Source: Agrypnia vestita (lineage: Eukaryota > Arthropoda > Insecta > Trichoptera > Phryganeidae). From it: a DNA stretch of 64,000 nt. Position 1 is the first letter of the stretch, and each line of letters opens with the position of its first letter. The notes beneath the pieces were generated by a model. The model had not been told where the DNA came from and did not search any database. It saw only the letters and a program-made list of their open reading frames with translations. The translations under genes and the position numbers were made by a program. The DNA lies in the NCBI GenBank assembly GCA_016648135.1, contig JADDOH010024956.1, positions 1 to 64,000 on the forward strand, read 5' to 3'. Below are positions 53,400-63,519 of the stretch, in pieces.

Positions 53400-54395
53400 G
53401 GAAAAAAATTTACTCTTATATTTTTTTCGAATCTTTGAGGCCAATCCGATGGCAGAAGATGATTTTCAATTTGAATAATATTTTAAACACGTAATTTTGA
53501 CGTCATTTGACCATTCTGTCGTTATTAGAATCGCGCCATTTCAAAAAAAAATCGGACGGGCCTACTGTCCGCCCATCTGAGACTCTCCTCGTCTAAAAGA
53601 CCTTTGTTACTTTTACTAGTCCATTATAATAAATGAAACAAATTTTGCAATAAGTAAATTTTTAACCTAAGGTGCAATTTGATGAAATTAATCTTAAAAT
53701 TACCATAAACGAATCGATGATATTGAACTTTGAGGAAAGCGCCAACCCGCTCTGTCTATTCTATAATTTTCTAAATGACCATACAATATGGCATATAATT
53801 CCGATTATTCATTTGATTAAATAACTCTCATTTAAAATTTGGAAACATTAATATCACCGAAGTTATTCTCGTGAATAAATGTTTTTGAAAAAACCTATCA
53901 AACCGTAAGTGTACTTCGCTTCCCTAATTACCTTAGAGATGATTTGATTTTGAGAATAGTATATGTGCTGGTTTCCTATATTTAGTGTACAAAATGAACT
54001 TGAAGGGCAATAATAGACTGGGATATGTTTTTGTATTTTTTTGAAACTGGTAGTGATATAAATAGTGAAACATTTTTTTCGTCATCGTTCATCTTTTTTG
54101 AAATGTTCTCAGCATGAGGCATGAAACTTAGTTTAGGATCAAAGTTTTTCAAAGGTATTCAATTACGGACACTGATACTACTCTACTAAGACTACGCTGA
54201 TATTTTTGAGTAGTTGAAGAAAATGGGATTCTTTACATTAAAAAAAAATCATTACTCGACACTTATTTATATGGAGAAAAGCTTATTTTTGGAGTGACAT
54301 GCTTGTGATTTACCCAATTTCATTGAGAGTGCGATTATTTTCTGTGTTATTTTGAATTTATTTAGGTATTTGAATATTTAGGTCGTCAGCGAACA
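53400..54395. other. Non-coding; 3' part probably eroded LINE
   Basis: 54160-54395 on the minus strand continues the LINE RT at 54.4-54.65 kb in broken frames. The rest shows nothing recognisable. Confidence 0.35.
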
Positions 54396-54655
54396 AAAGG
54401 ACGTTGACTCATTGATCGTTAAATAAAAAAAAATCACATAAAGAATCCAAATAGAACTAGACTAAGGTGTGAGCCTTGAGGAACACCACTAGATGCAAAG
54501 AAATCGTAGGAAGATATTTCGCTTAATTTGATACATAGCTTTCTGTTAGCGAGATATCTCTTCAACAAATTTAACAGACTCCCATTTTTTTCAATCTCTG
54601 AGATCTTTCTTTTTATAGAGATATGAACACGGACTGCGTGTCGCATCAATGTTCT
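54370..54655 (-). pseudogene. LINE RT fragment with SGVPQGS and FADD (CR1/Jockey-like)
   Basis: Minus strand: SLLNLLKRYLANRKLCIKLS, then FFASSGVPQGSHLSLVLFGF, and about 50 bases further VNVLLFADDLNIQIPK. These are RT motifs 4 (SGVPQGSxLSPVLF) and 5 (FADD). The clade fits the fragment at 0.66-1.14 kb, which covers a later part of the protein. The ORF is broken by stops between the motifs. Confidence 0.82.
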
Positions 54656-54663
54656 TATTATCT

Positions 54664-54792
54664 TGAAACTAAGCTAAACGCTTGCGCTATGAAAATAAGA
54701 CTAGCTTTCTATTCCTAGAATGGGGACCCAACCACTACCACTAGATAACTAGACGTGAGTCGTAACCACTACACCAACGAGCTATCCTATTA
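54664..54792 (-). mobile_element. tRNA-derived SINE, family 2, copy 3
   Basis: 'gctaaacgcttgcgctatga', 'aaataagactagctttc', a decayed B box, 'cgtaaccactacaccaacga'. Same order as at 14.97 kb. Confidence 0.7.
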
Positions 54793-54799
54793 CTTTATT

Positions 54800-55560
54800 A
54801 AATATTATTGTTATTTTTTATCTACGATTACGAATTAATTCTTATTACACAATGTTATCAAATTTACTTTTGTTAAGAAATAAAGAATTGTCTCGCTGAG
54901 AAAAGCTAGGAAACGCGTACTGAAAAGGTGCCAGAACTTAGATCACCTCAAATCCGTGGAAATAAGGGTTAAGATGGAATATACGTCACCCCAGTCCCTG
55001 TCCACTCAGACACTTTCACCTGCCAATAATCCCGCGTCCCTGGAATATCCACGCAGCCTGAGAAGAGGGATGCTCCACCCTCTTCTGTCCCTTTGCTGTA
55101 TCACCACATCTCTCGACCGAGAAAAGTGGAGCCTTCGGAAATAAATAAATTCAAGTGCCTACGTTAATCGCTAGGGACGAAGTGCAAGAAATATTGGCGA
55201 AATACTTGTAGTAGACCTACAAGCAGATTTAGTTAGCAAGTATATCTGACAAATAAAATAGAATAAAGACGAAATATTTACATTACAATTATTGACATAG
55301 TCAATACTTTACGAATGAGATTTATTTTTCAATAATAATAATAATAGAACTATAAACGTTAGAGATCATTTTAACACTACTAAAAATAAATTATTGTAGC
55401 AATATCGTGTCCGAAAAAAATCATATTAACGAATTTAAAGTATGTGAAGTGCTTCGCGGAATTATACAATATAAATAAAATATTCTCTCATAATTATGAG
55501 AGAAAAACAGTCACAACATACCTTTGAATCATGTTAACCCTTACGCCTGCAGTGCAAAAT
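54800..55560. other. Non-coding DNA
   Basis: 54940-55145 is GC-richer and holds a short frame (MEIRVKMEYTSPQSLSTQ...) without recognisable motif or splice context. The rest is AT-rich. Confidence 0.35.
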
Positions 55561-55564
55561 ATTT

Positions 55565-55725
55565 TCTTCATCCCTAATGGATGCACGTCCCCATTCATGT
55601 TCCACGGCTATTCAGGCGACACGCAGCGACACAGAGTCTAGGACCACTCCAGACGCTGGGCGCCCGGCGAGCCACGCCCTAGTCGGCGGGTCGGACGCGC
55701 ACCTACCTGCACTACCTACCACCGG
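55565..55725. promoter_or_regulatory. GC-rich island
   Basis: Contains 'gacgctgggcgcccggcg' and E-box-like 'cacctacctgcacctacc' variants. A plus-strand frame (MDARPHSCSTAIQATRSD...) is open, but no good splice donor follows. Regulatory DNA is the simplest reading. Confidence 0.3.
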
Positions 55726-56091
55726 AAAACTTTTTATTTACTTTCCATTAAGTCGTTTATACTTTGATTTTTTACTTAATTCATCGATATTGATATTGAC
55801 TATTAATATAGGTACATACGTATCTACAGCGATACTTAACGAACACATTTTCCGAGTACAATACTATCACAATTAATTTAATTTCAAAATCGCAGTTTAT
55901 CAAAAATGCAACACTCAGTGCGATATTTATAATTATATTATTAATAAATTTTTAAATTGGTTTCAGAATATTTTATTATATATTCAAAACATAAATCAGT
56001 TATACGGAGTGAACCTACAATCGATAGTTAGATGGACGTTTAAAAAAAATGCATACGCGTATACAAATACAAGAAATACAGACTATCAACA

Positions 56092-56638
56092 TCAATATAT
56101 ATATATATATATATATATACCGTGATACCGTGTCGAAACGTCGGCCTTGGTCTTCTCACGGAGACCATTTACAGAAAACGCGAGGGAGTCCAGAAGTTCC
56201 TTTTGCTACATACAATAACGCTCGCGGAAACCTCAAGCAAAACATATATATATATATAAAGAAACCCGTGTTTTCTCCACAACCGGCCACAACCATCCAC
56301 CGGCGGTTATGGTGGTGGATAGCCCTTGGTGTCACATCGAAAATATGCGAGTTTAGTGGGGGTGGCTGTGCGTGGGTGACGAAAATGTGCTTTCTAGCAC
56401 ATTTTTTTGTTGAAAAACCTGCTCTAGAAAATTCCCGAAAGTTCGGGTATAATGTACTATCTATAAGGTACTAAACTGAGTGGCGGAATGTGGCGGTATG
56501 TCTAGAAGGTTCCTGTACATTCGATAAATTTCTTGAAAGTTCTGGAAGGAGAATGTTCGAGAAGGTTTGCGAAAGTTCTGCGACGATCCAAACAGTGTAC
56601 TAAAAAACTACGCGTGCGAAGCCGCGCGGCACAGCTAG
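56092..56638 (+). mobile_element. Non-autonomous Helitron
   Basis: It ends in CTAG before a T (56635-56638), preceded by a GC-rich hairpin CGCG...CGCG in 'cgcgtgcgaagccgcgcgg'. The likely 5' end is A|TC at 56091/56092 followed by a TA run. The body has 'gaaagttc' and 'agaaggtt' words repeated around 56430-56580 and two TA microsatellites. The 3' end is firm; the 5' end is an inference. Confidence 0.65.
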
Positions 56639-56780
56639 TATTATATATAGACATGAACTAACCATTTCTTGGTTCGCGGTCTCGTACCATGATTGGTTTC
56701 ACATTGACTTGTTTAAAAAATATAAAACGTCTGACTTATTTAAAAAATACTACAAGCTTGTAAATTTGGAAACAAGTGTG

Positions 56781-56853
56781 GTGTATGGATGCAAAATCGC
56801 CACCATCCATATGGGCTCCATATGGATAGTGGCGATTTTGCATCTATACGATA
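56781..56853. repeat. Hairpin with ~34-bp arms
   Basis: 56781-56814 and 56818-56853 are inverted copies ('atgcaaaatcgccac' / 'gtggcgattttgca', 'catccatatgg' / 'ccatatggat') with a three-base loop and a few mismatches. It could be a fold-back transposon or a hairpin RNA source. Confidence 0.75.
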
Positions 56854-57181
56854 CATCACAATTGGTAGATAAAGATCAAACTGACTACTCAGAATAATGT
56901 CTTAGTAAAAACGTCACGCTTTATTACAAATATATGTTTTTCTTGAAAAGACTCAGTTTGAAACGAAATTCGTATATTGCAAAAAAAATACGTTTTTCTT
57001 GCTCGGGGATTTAATTGTGCAAGAATGAATATTTTAAATGTATTAGAATTGTGTCTTAAATATACGCGAGGGGGGACATATTTCCACTGTATCTCAATCC
57101 CTTCACCTAAAGAAGGGGTTTAGTTGACCTCTGTACATTTTTTTATTCTGTGGTATCAAATCAGTATTGATATTGTTTTCA

Positions 57182-57293
57182 AACTAAGCTTAACGCTTGT
57201 GGCGTAAAAATTGGACTAAGTTATAGACCCTGGAACGAAGCTAGAACCCCCAACGAGAGTCTTAACCACTATACCAACAAGTTTCTAAAACAG
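57182..57293 (-). mobile_element. tRNA-derived SINE, family 2, copy 4
   Basis: 'agcttaacgcttgtggcgta', 'aaaattggactaagtta', 'gagtcttaaccactatacca', 'acaagtttc'. Diverged copy. Confidence 0.65.
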
Positions 57294-57439
57294 AAACAGA
57301 AACAAAGAGATACAACAAATCTTGTTTATATTATATTTTTAACATATAATGGGCCTTAATTAAAATAGAAATCGAATGAAAAAATATTTCTTTCCTGAAA
57401 ATATTTTTATCATTTCCTGGTACTTGGTCTCCACCACAC

Positions 57440-58145
57440 ACGGCATGTTACAGTGGCATGCATGCGGCGCACGGTGCTCGTGTACAAGGCAGATTAAGTA
57501 GGTACCCACTTACTACTAACACAGAGCCCACAATCTGGCGACCTAGTCTAGACTGTGCGATGCAAGTACCGAGCGCGCCTCCCCCCTGGCGGGCTGTGGC
57601 GGGGCGCCCCTCCCCCTGCCGGGCCCGCCTACCCCGTTTCAGAGGATGGCACTGGCTTCATGGGAAACGTCTGGGAATCCAACAGAAAGAGGTTAATGGG
57701 AAACCAATCAATTCTGTCTGAATCCAAATTAACGAAAAATAAGTTATTTTTATCAACCATTTTCAATCCGTATCATTTATTCAGTGAAACTACAGATTCA
57801 CCAAAAATCAATAAAACTAATTGCCAATGGCTGTGGTGGGCAATTCGCGGCCAATGGTGGCCACTGCACGGTGTCTGCTTGCTGCAAGGCCATGCTGTCG
57901 GTTATGGTAGTCGCTTCGCGACAATTGATGCCTGCTACGCAAATAGGTCTGATAGGTCTTAATGGCGGCTATCTAGGTATATATGTATGATAATTTCGTT
58001 GTCTCTCGGTCCGCAATGTCCGTAACTTGTTGGAATTACAACTTAAGTTAATTAGAGCGTGACACGCAACCAGCCCGTGGGCCAGGTCACGCGCGAGGGT
58101 CGTTGTTAATTACGCCCGTGATTTTTCATGGGTGTACGGGTAGTT
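57440..58145. promoter_or_regulatory. GC-rich, motif-dense region
   Basis: 57450-57640 is strongly GC-rich. 57820-57880 has two CCAAT boxes ('gccaatggctgtggtggg', 'gcggccaatggtggcc'). 58040-58125 has 'ccaggtcacg' (nuclear-receptor half site AGGTCA) and 'gttaattacg' / 'gttaattag' (homeodomain type). No transposon signature. A plausible intronic enhancer cluster; unverified. Confidence 0.35.
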
Positions 58146-58149
58146 TAGA

Positions 58150-60300
58150 TATAATAAGGCGAAGTATTTGTTCGTCCTATTAATAAGTCAGAGCGGAGTT
58201 TTAAAATTAATATTTTGAACATGCTTTAAAATTTATTAATAGTTCAAGTTAATTGATCAGTTGTCAATTGTCAAATTAAGATTCTTTGCCATCTATTAAA
58301 AAACGTGGTCCAATTTCCTTAAAATTCTGAACAATTTTTTTTCGTATTTTTTCGTATTTATCAAAATAAAACAATCACATTTTAAAAAGGATTTTCTTGC
58401 ACTAAATTTAAAGAAAGATTTATCAAATACAATTTCATCGTATTTTTTCTTAATGCCGTTGTTCTGTATGTCCTCATATTATTAATGTTCTGGAAAATAT
58501 AAATTATCACTTCCGAAACACGAAATTCTAACCTGAAAGACATGAATATGACAGTCAAATATCATACATAATTATGTACTGCACGTGATTCCGTTATCTA
58601 AAATCCGCGATTTGATTCATTTCATTCACTATAATATAACATTTTTCCAACTAAAAGTAGCTTTTTAAAGCGATAAATAGTTTAAAGAGAAAACGTGAAT
58701 ACTTCGATAACATAGCTGTGATCGCTCCAATATGACGACAATTGCGCTGAACTCCCGAACTGGGTTATGGCTGGGTTTACATAACCAAAAAAAGATATGG
58801 CGAAATTTACAAACAATTTCGAAACACAAATATGTATATCAAAAATTAATAAACATGTACAAATATTAAGTATATTATTTTTATAAGTGACCATTTTTAT
58901 TATACGTGTATAATATTTCTACACATTAAATATTATCTGCATGTATTTTCAAACAATCCATACTTCTCGCTACTTTATACGATTTCGCCATTTGTTTTTT
59001 TTTAACTGGCAACAGAAATCATCCAGCAGCGACATTGGTTAGCGTAATTAATATATAGATTATGATTAAAAATTATATATATTCTTCTTTTTCGTTTGTT
59101 AGATCTGTTGATCTGTGGTACAGAAAACTACGCCTCTTGGGATGATGAGGTCCAGCTATCCTTCGATCTTCTAGGTGGTCTCCCAGATGTGAATCTGAAT
59201 CTCTCACTGTTCATCCTGAAGATTATATCTTACCACTATATCTTACCACTAATCCACTTATATCTTACCACTAAAAATAATGCAAAATGTAATCCAAACG
59301 AATTAATTTAGTTTTATAAAGAATACAGACTATTTTTTTTAAATGAATTATTTAAAAAGAAATGTAAAGATAGAGTTAAAATAAATAATATATACTAAGT
59401 TTTATTTAAAAAAATATTCGATGATTGAAATGAAGTGAATGGCTTTTTAAATATGACACACTGAAGGAAACTATTTATGATTAATAAAAATTAAAATGTT
59501 TTTTAAAAATCTATTAAATCCGTAAAACTAAAAGGAAACTATTTATGATTAATAAAAATTAAAATGCCACATATTCTTGATAAATAGTTAAATTGTTAAC
59601 ATTGAATTGGAGAAAGATCAATGATAATTCTGGGAGTTCTTTTCTCTAAGATTTGATAAAATATTATTACTAATACGTTTTAAGATTTTACAGAGAATAC
59701 TTAGTAAAATAATATTTATCAATATTGGATAATATGGGTGGGCCAAGAATGCCCCCCATCACATTCATGATTTTAAAATTCTCTCACAAACGAAACGAAA
59801 CGGAGTGAAAGAATTCACAAAAATAAGGACCTGGTTAGTTAAACACTGCACTTGGAATTTCAACTACAATAGCGTCTATTAGTGTTTTTGAATTTAAAAA
59901 ATATTTTAATAATATAAATGAACACTTTTATACCGGATATTATCTTAAGTACATTCATATCCCTACGATATACTCAGTTTTCCTTCTAAAGTCATATGCC
60001 TTATTTATTTTTCGGGACCTTCAGATGATTGTAGAGTTTCTTATGGGTTGTTTCACCGTGGAGCAGTATTTAGGAATTACATCAATAAAATGCGGCGTGA
60101 AATTATAAATACTCCACGCCAGATAGCTCGGCAAACATTCTAGTATCACTTAAGCTTTGTTTATACTAGAATTTGCCAAGATCCTCCAAGATAACCGTTC
60201 AAACTAAACTGTCATCTCTATTAATTGGCAATACGTAAGCTATTCTACTAGAATCGAAATGAAGATATATTTGCAAACTTTTTTTGGACACTATATTTTT
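58150..60300. other. AT-rich non-coding DNA
   Basis: 58930-59070 is a dispersed repeat shared with 30.6 and 39.1 kb. 59460-59570 has a 35-40 bp direct duplication ('aaggaaactatttatgatta' twice). No gene. Confidence 0.45.
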
Positions 60301-60309
60301 TAATATCAA

Positions 60310-60480
60310 TAGAAAATCCAATGGTTTTCCGATAACGCCACTGACGTCACGACTACAGCCGTGCACCCCTATTGACGTCCCCTGTCTGGATCGCACACCA
60401 TAACGTCACGTACTTATCCATTCCGTCTGGTAGGCCGTCTCCTTTATCGCAACTATCGACGCGAAGGAAAGAGAGGGATG
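60310..60480. promoter_or_regulatory. CRE cluster
   Basis: A full cAMP-response element TGACGTCA lies at 60342-60349, with two further half/near sites ('attgacgtcccc' near 60371 and 'aacgtcacgta' near 60402). A CCAAT word is at about 60318. CREB/ATF-type regulation is the motif-based inference. Confidence 0.4.
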
Positions 60481-60484
60481 AAGG

Positions 60485-61700
60485 CGTCTATGAAGGGTTG
60501 GCATTTAATCCAGGATTTTGCTAAACTCCACAGGGTTGCAGGAAATGCGAGCAGGTAGAATAAAGCCGACGAGGCGATGAACGAAGGTTAATTGTGAATG
60601 TGGAAAAAGAAGAAAGTTATCCAGCGAGCAGACTGGTATGTTTTCAAACTTCAGAGAGGGTAATAGACGAATGTGTTGGAATCTGTGTTTACCTGAGTAC
60701 ATATCTCCGTAGTAGACAAAATGGAATCAACAGTTTCGGCTTACTTTAAGAGTATTTAGTAGACTTTAATCTGGATCGGCTCTCATAAAAGCAATTTATA
60801 TATCACTTCAATCTTTATGATGAATATAATACACAGTGGACTCTAGACGAATCAGCAAGAATAATGTGGATCAATATTTTGCGTAATCAAAATGTATAAA
60901 ACAAAGGTAAACTGTTGATATGTTATATTATTGTGGGTGCATATAATTGGATGAAGGATATTTATCACTATTTTTTTAATTTGATTGTAATCTTATAAAT
61001 AAAATAAAAATTACAATTATCCACATCTATTTTCGAAATACCACCAACCAGTGCCGGCAACTTTACAATATTTGCAGTTACACAACAAAACATTGAATGT
61101 TTCGACAACTGTGTCTTTAGTATATTGAATAGCGTTAGAACAAATATTTTGCCTAAAAGTATAGAAGAATTACCAGATGATGGTTTGCTAAGAATTATTC
61201 ATAATGAATATCACACGGATATAAAGATCTACGTGTACAGTCTATTTCTAATTATTTCTATTTTTTTAATTTTTTTTATTTATTTATTAACGCCCTTCAG
61301 GGCTTTTACAAACATAAGGTAAAGTGTACATTAAATTAATGAATACTTATAACATTCATAGTCGTTGAATACAAACAAGAAAATATAATAATATAAAGTG
61401 GAAAGCAAATACATAGCAGTAGCACAATATAATAGAAAATAAAATAATAATAATAATATAGAGTAAAAAGCAATAGCACAAGTTTAGTAAAGCATAATAT
61501 AATAAAAATTTTACATAACAGTTTGTTATCTCCCCCATCAAAAACTGAAATACAATCCACTTATTTACGTCCAATTTGACGAATACTAGTAATTCTTGAG
61601 GGTTTGTTAATAATATTATTTCCTATATAGGTGCGGACATTTATTTGTTTAACAAATAAACAAAAAATTATTAACTTCTTCTTCAAATGTAGCAAATTTA
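60485..61700. other. Non-coding DNA
   Basis: No gene recognised; two AT-rich frames at 61125-61322 and 61336-61574 look fortuitous. Confidence 0.4.
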
Positions 61701-61767
61701 TTTTGTGGTAAGATAATTATAATTAATATAAATTAACTTTGTTTAAACTACTTATTTATTGAAAAAA

Positions 61768-61808
61768 AATCAACATGTTTCAAAGCCAATGGCTTCTTCA
61801 TCAGGAAA
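61768..61808 (-). ncRNA. Hammerhead ribozyme, GAAGCC family
   Basis: Minus strand: TTTTC, CTGATGA, unpaired A, GAAGCC-ATT-GGCTTT (six pairs, one G-T), GAA, ACATGT, T, GATTT. Core intact; helix I has only two firm pairs. Confidence 0.75.
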
Positions 61809-62099
61809 ACAAAAATAATATTAAAAATCGAATTATAGATCAAAATATTAAAAAGAATATGGAAAATAATAATATAAAGTACCTAATTAATATGAAAATA
61901 AATTTAAAAGATAACTATTTGCAAAAAGGACCTGATTATTTATAATATTCAATTTACTATTTACAATAATCAGGTCCTTTTTGCAAATAGTTATCTTTTA
62001 AATTTATTTTCATATTAATTAGGTACTTTATATTATTATTTTCCATATATAACTTTTTAATATTTTGATCTATAATTCGATTTTTAAATATTATTTTTG

Positions 62100-62145
62100 T
62101 TTTCCTGATGAAGAAGCCATTGGCTTTGAAACATGTTGATTTTTT
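62100..62145 (+). ncRNA. Hammerhead ribozyme, GAAGCC family
   Basis: Mirror of the minus-strand copy: CTGATGA 62105-62111, A at 62112, helix II 62113-62127, GAA 62128-62130, ACATGT 62131-62136, T at 62137, then GATTT. Predicted cleavage after 62137. Confidence 0.75.
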
Positions 62146-62234
62146 TCAATAAATAAGTGGTTTAAACAAAGTTAATTTATATTAATTAAAAAAATTATTA
62201 TATATGAAACAAAATACATGTGTATCACATATTT

Positions 62235-62600
62235 GGAGTCACAGAAAATATCCTGCAGTGCCTGCAAGCCAGACCACGTGACTAGCGTATCATGCACAGA
62301 CGGGTCGATAGGACGCACAATTAGTCTGCTGCATGAAGGGCGGTACGTGTCTGGGGCTTTGTGCAAGTGGAGAGCTCTTGGAGCGACCTCGTGGAGGACC
62401 ACGTCCAGAGTGCCTTCATTTTATGATCGCCCTCGAGGATTACTATGCGGGCGACGATACATCATGTCAAACTCGGACTCCGGAATCGAGTTTCGTATGA
62501 ACTCGCGGTCGAACTTCGTAATTGGGACGCCAACTTCGTTAATTTTATCGTACTTCATACAAGCTCTGAAAACTCCATCATACCGATGAAGATAATTTTT
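62235..62600. other. GC-rich segment with open frames, unassigned
   Basis: A 123-codon plus-strand frame (MCITYLESQKISCSACKPDH...) and an opposite frame run through it. There is an E-box in 'gaccacgtgact' at 62272-62283. Neither frame shows a motif I know or a clear splice context. Could be regulatory DNA, an unannotated exon, or a transposon fragment. Confidence 0.3.
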
Positions 62601-62604
62601 TATC

Positions 62605-63155
62605 GAGCATCGAAAAAATATATTTTAAGTAAAAATAATTTTGTGAATTTCTTTCAAGGCGAAAAATTATGTTAGATAATTTAATTGTAAGACCTTTGTT
62701 TTTTCTTTAAAATATTTTATGTTATCTTCCTTTCCCAGAAATTTAATCATACTTTAGAAGTATTTTTTAAAATTTTATATCTTGAACTAGCTTTACTATT
62801 TTTAATTTCATTCTTGTTATATCTTATTATACGATGTTTATAAATATTTTTTTATTATTTATGAAATCGATATTTTCTCTATTTACATTTAAATCTAAAA
62901 TCATTAATATTTTTTCGGCGTTTAAGGGTATTGCCACTCCACTAGTCCGTAGGCGTGTGCTAGAGTGTACATTATATTTGTTTAATTTTTCTTAGTAGGT
63001 ATTTTTTTACAATATTTCGATAAAAAAATATATTTTAAGTTTAGAACGATTTTTATGAACATAGATACTTTAAGAATTATTAAAGAAAGAGTTAGGTTAG
63101 CGTAAGGTGTTTAAATGTCTCTAGCATAGTCCATACGAATATATGTGTAAAAGTA
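62605..63155. other. AT-rich non-coding DNA
   Basis: Nothing recognised. Confidence 0.4.
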
Positions 63156-63163
63156 ACTGAAAA

Positions 63164-63330
63164 AGCGGCTCGCGCAGCCCTGTGGGTATGACACTGGCTT
63201 CTCACATCAAAGGTTCCGGGTTCGATTCCCGGTGAGGTCACAATTAATCTATGTGATTCACTCAGGCCTGGGTGTTTTTTAATGTGTTTCCCCGTCTTGG
63301 CCTGTTGAAGCGGAAAAAAGAAAAAAAATA
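63164..63330 (+). mobile_element. tRNA-derived SINE, family 1, copy 3
   Basis: 'cggctcgcgcagccctgtgg', 'gacactggcttctcacatc', B box 'gggttcgattcccgg', 'tgaggtcacaatt', 'caggcctgggtgtttt', A-rich end. Confidence 0.85.
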
Positions 63331-63364
63331 TTGGTATACAATTTTCAAAAATTTGAGGACAAGT

Positions 63365-63495
63365 GAAAGTTGTATCGTGTAAAGTGATCACTTAAGCCAG
63401 CTCATACATAAGCCCTGGGCCACCACATAAAAGACTTCCAATCACGTTTCCCATAAAGATAGCTTGTCTTCTGTAATTTATCTTAATTGTTTAAA
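63365..63495 (+). repeat. Dispersed repeat ('acttaagccagc' family), copy 4
   Basis: 'gtgatcacttaagccagctc', 'aagccctgggccaccacata', 'agcttgtcttctgtaattta'. Same order as at 7.3 kb. Confidence 0.65.
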
Positions 63496-63519
63496 TGACA
63501 AAATAAAGCCATGTATTCA

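Larger units (their letters stand above)
61711..62200. mobile_element. Head-to-head hammerhead palindrome, GAAGCC family
   Basis: The arms 61711-61939 and about 61976-62200 (about 225 bp each) are nearly perfect inverted copies: 'ctttgtttaaactacttatt' / 'aataagtggtttaaacaaag', 'caaaaaggacctgatta' / 'taatcaggtcctttttg'. The centre is about 36 bases of AT-rich DNA. Each arm has one outward-facing hammerhead followed by the PLE tail 'ttcaataaataagtgg'. Confidence 0.85.

Noticed and set aside
56100..56165. Hammerhead-like GTGTCGAAACGTCGG
   Set aside because: Has GAAAC and a possible palindrome but no CTGANGA box or helix II.
63092..63391. Minus-strand frame with TSPGIEPGTFDVRSQC
   Set aside because: Antisense of SINE family 1 again, not a gene.
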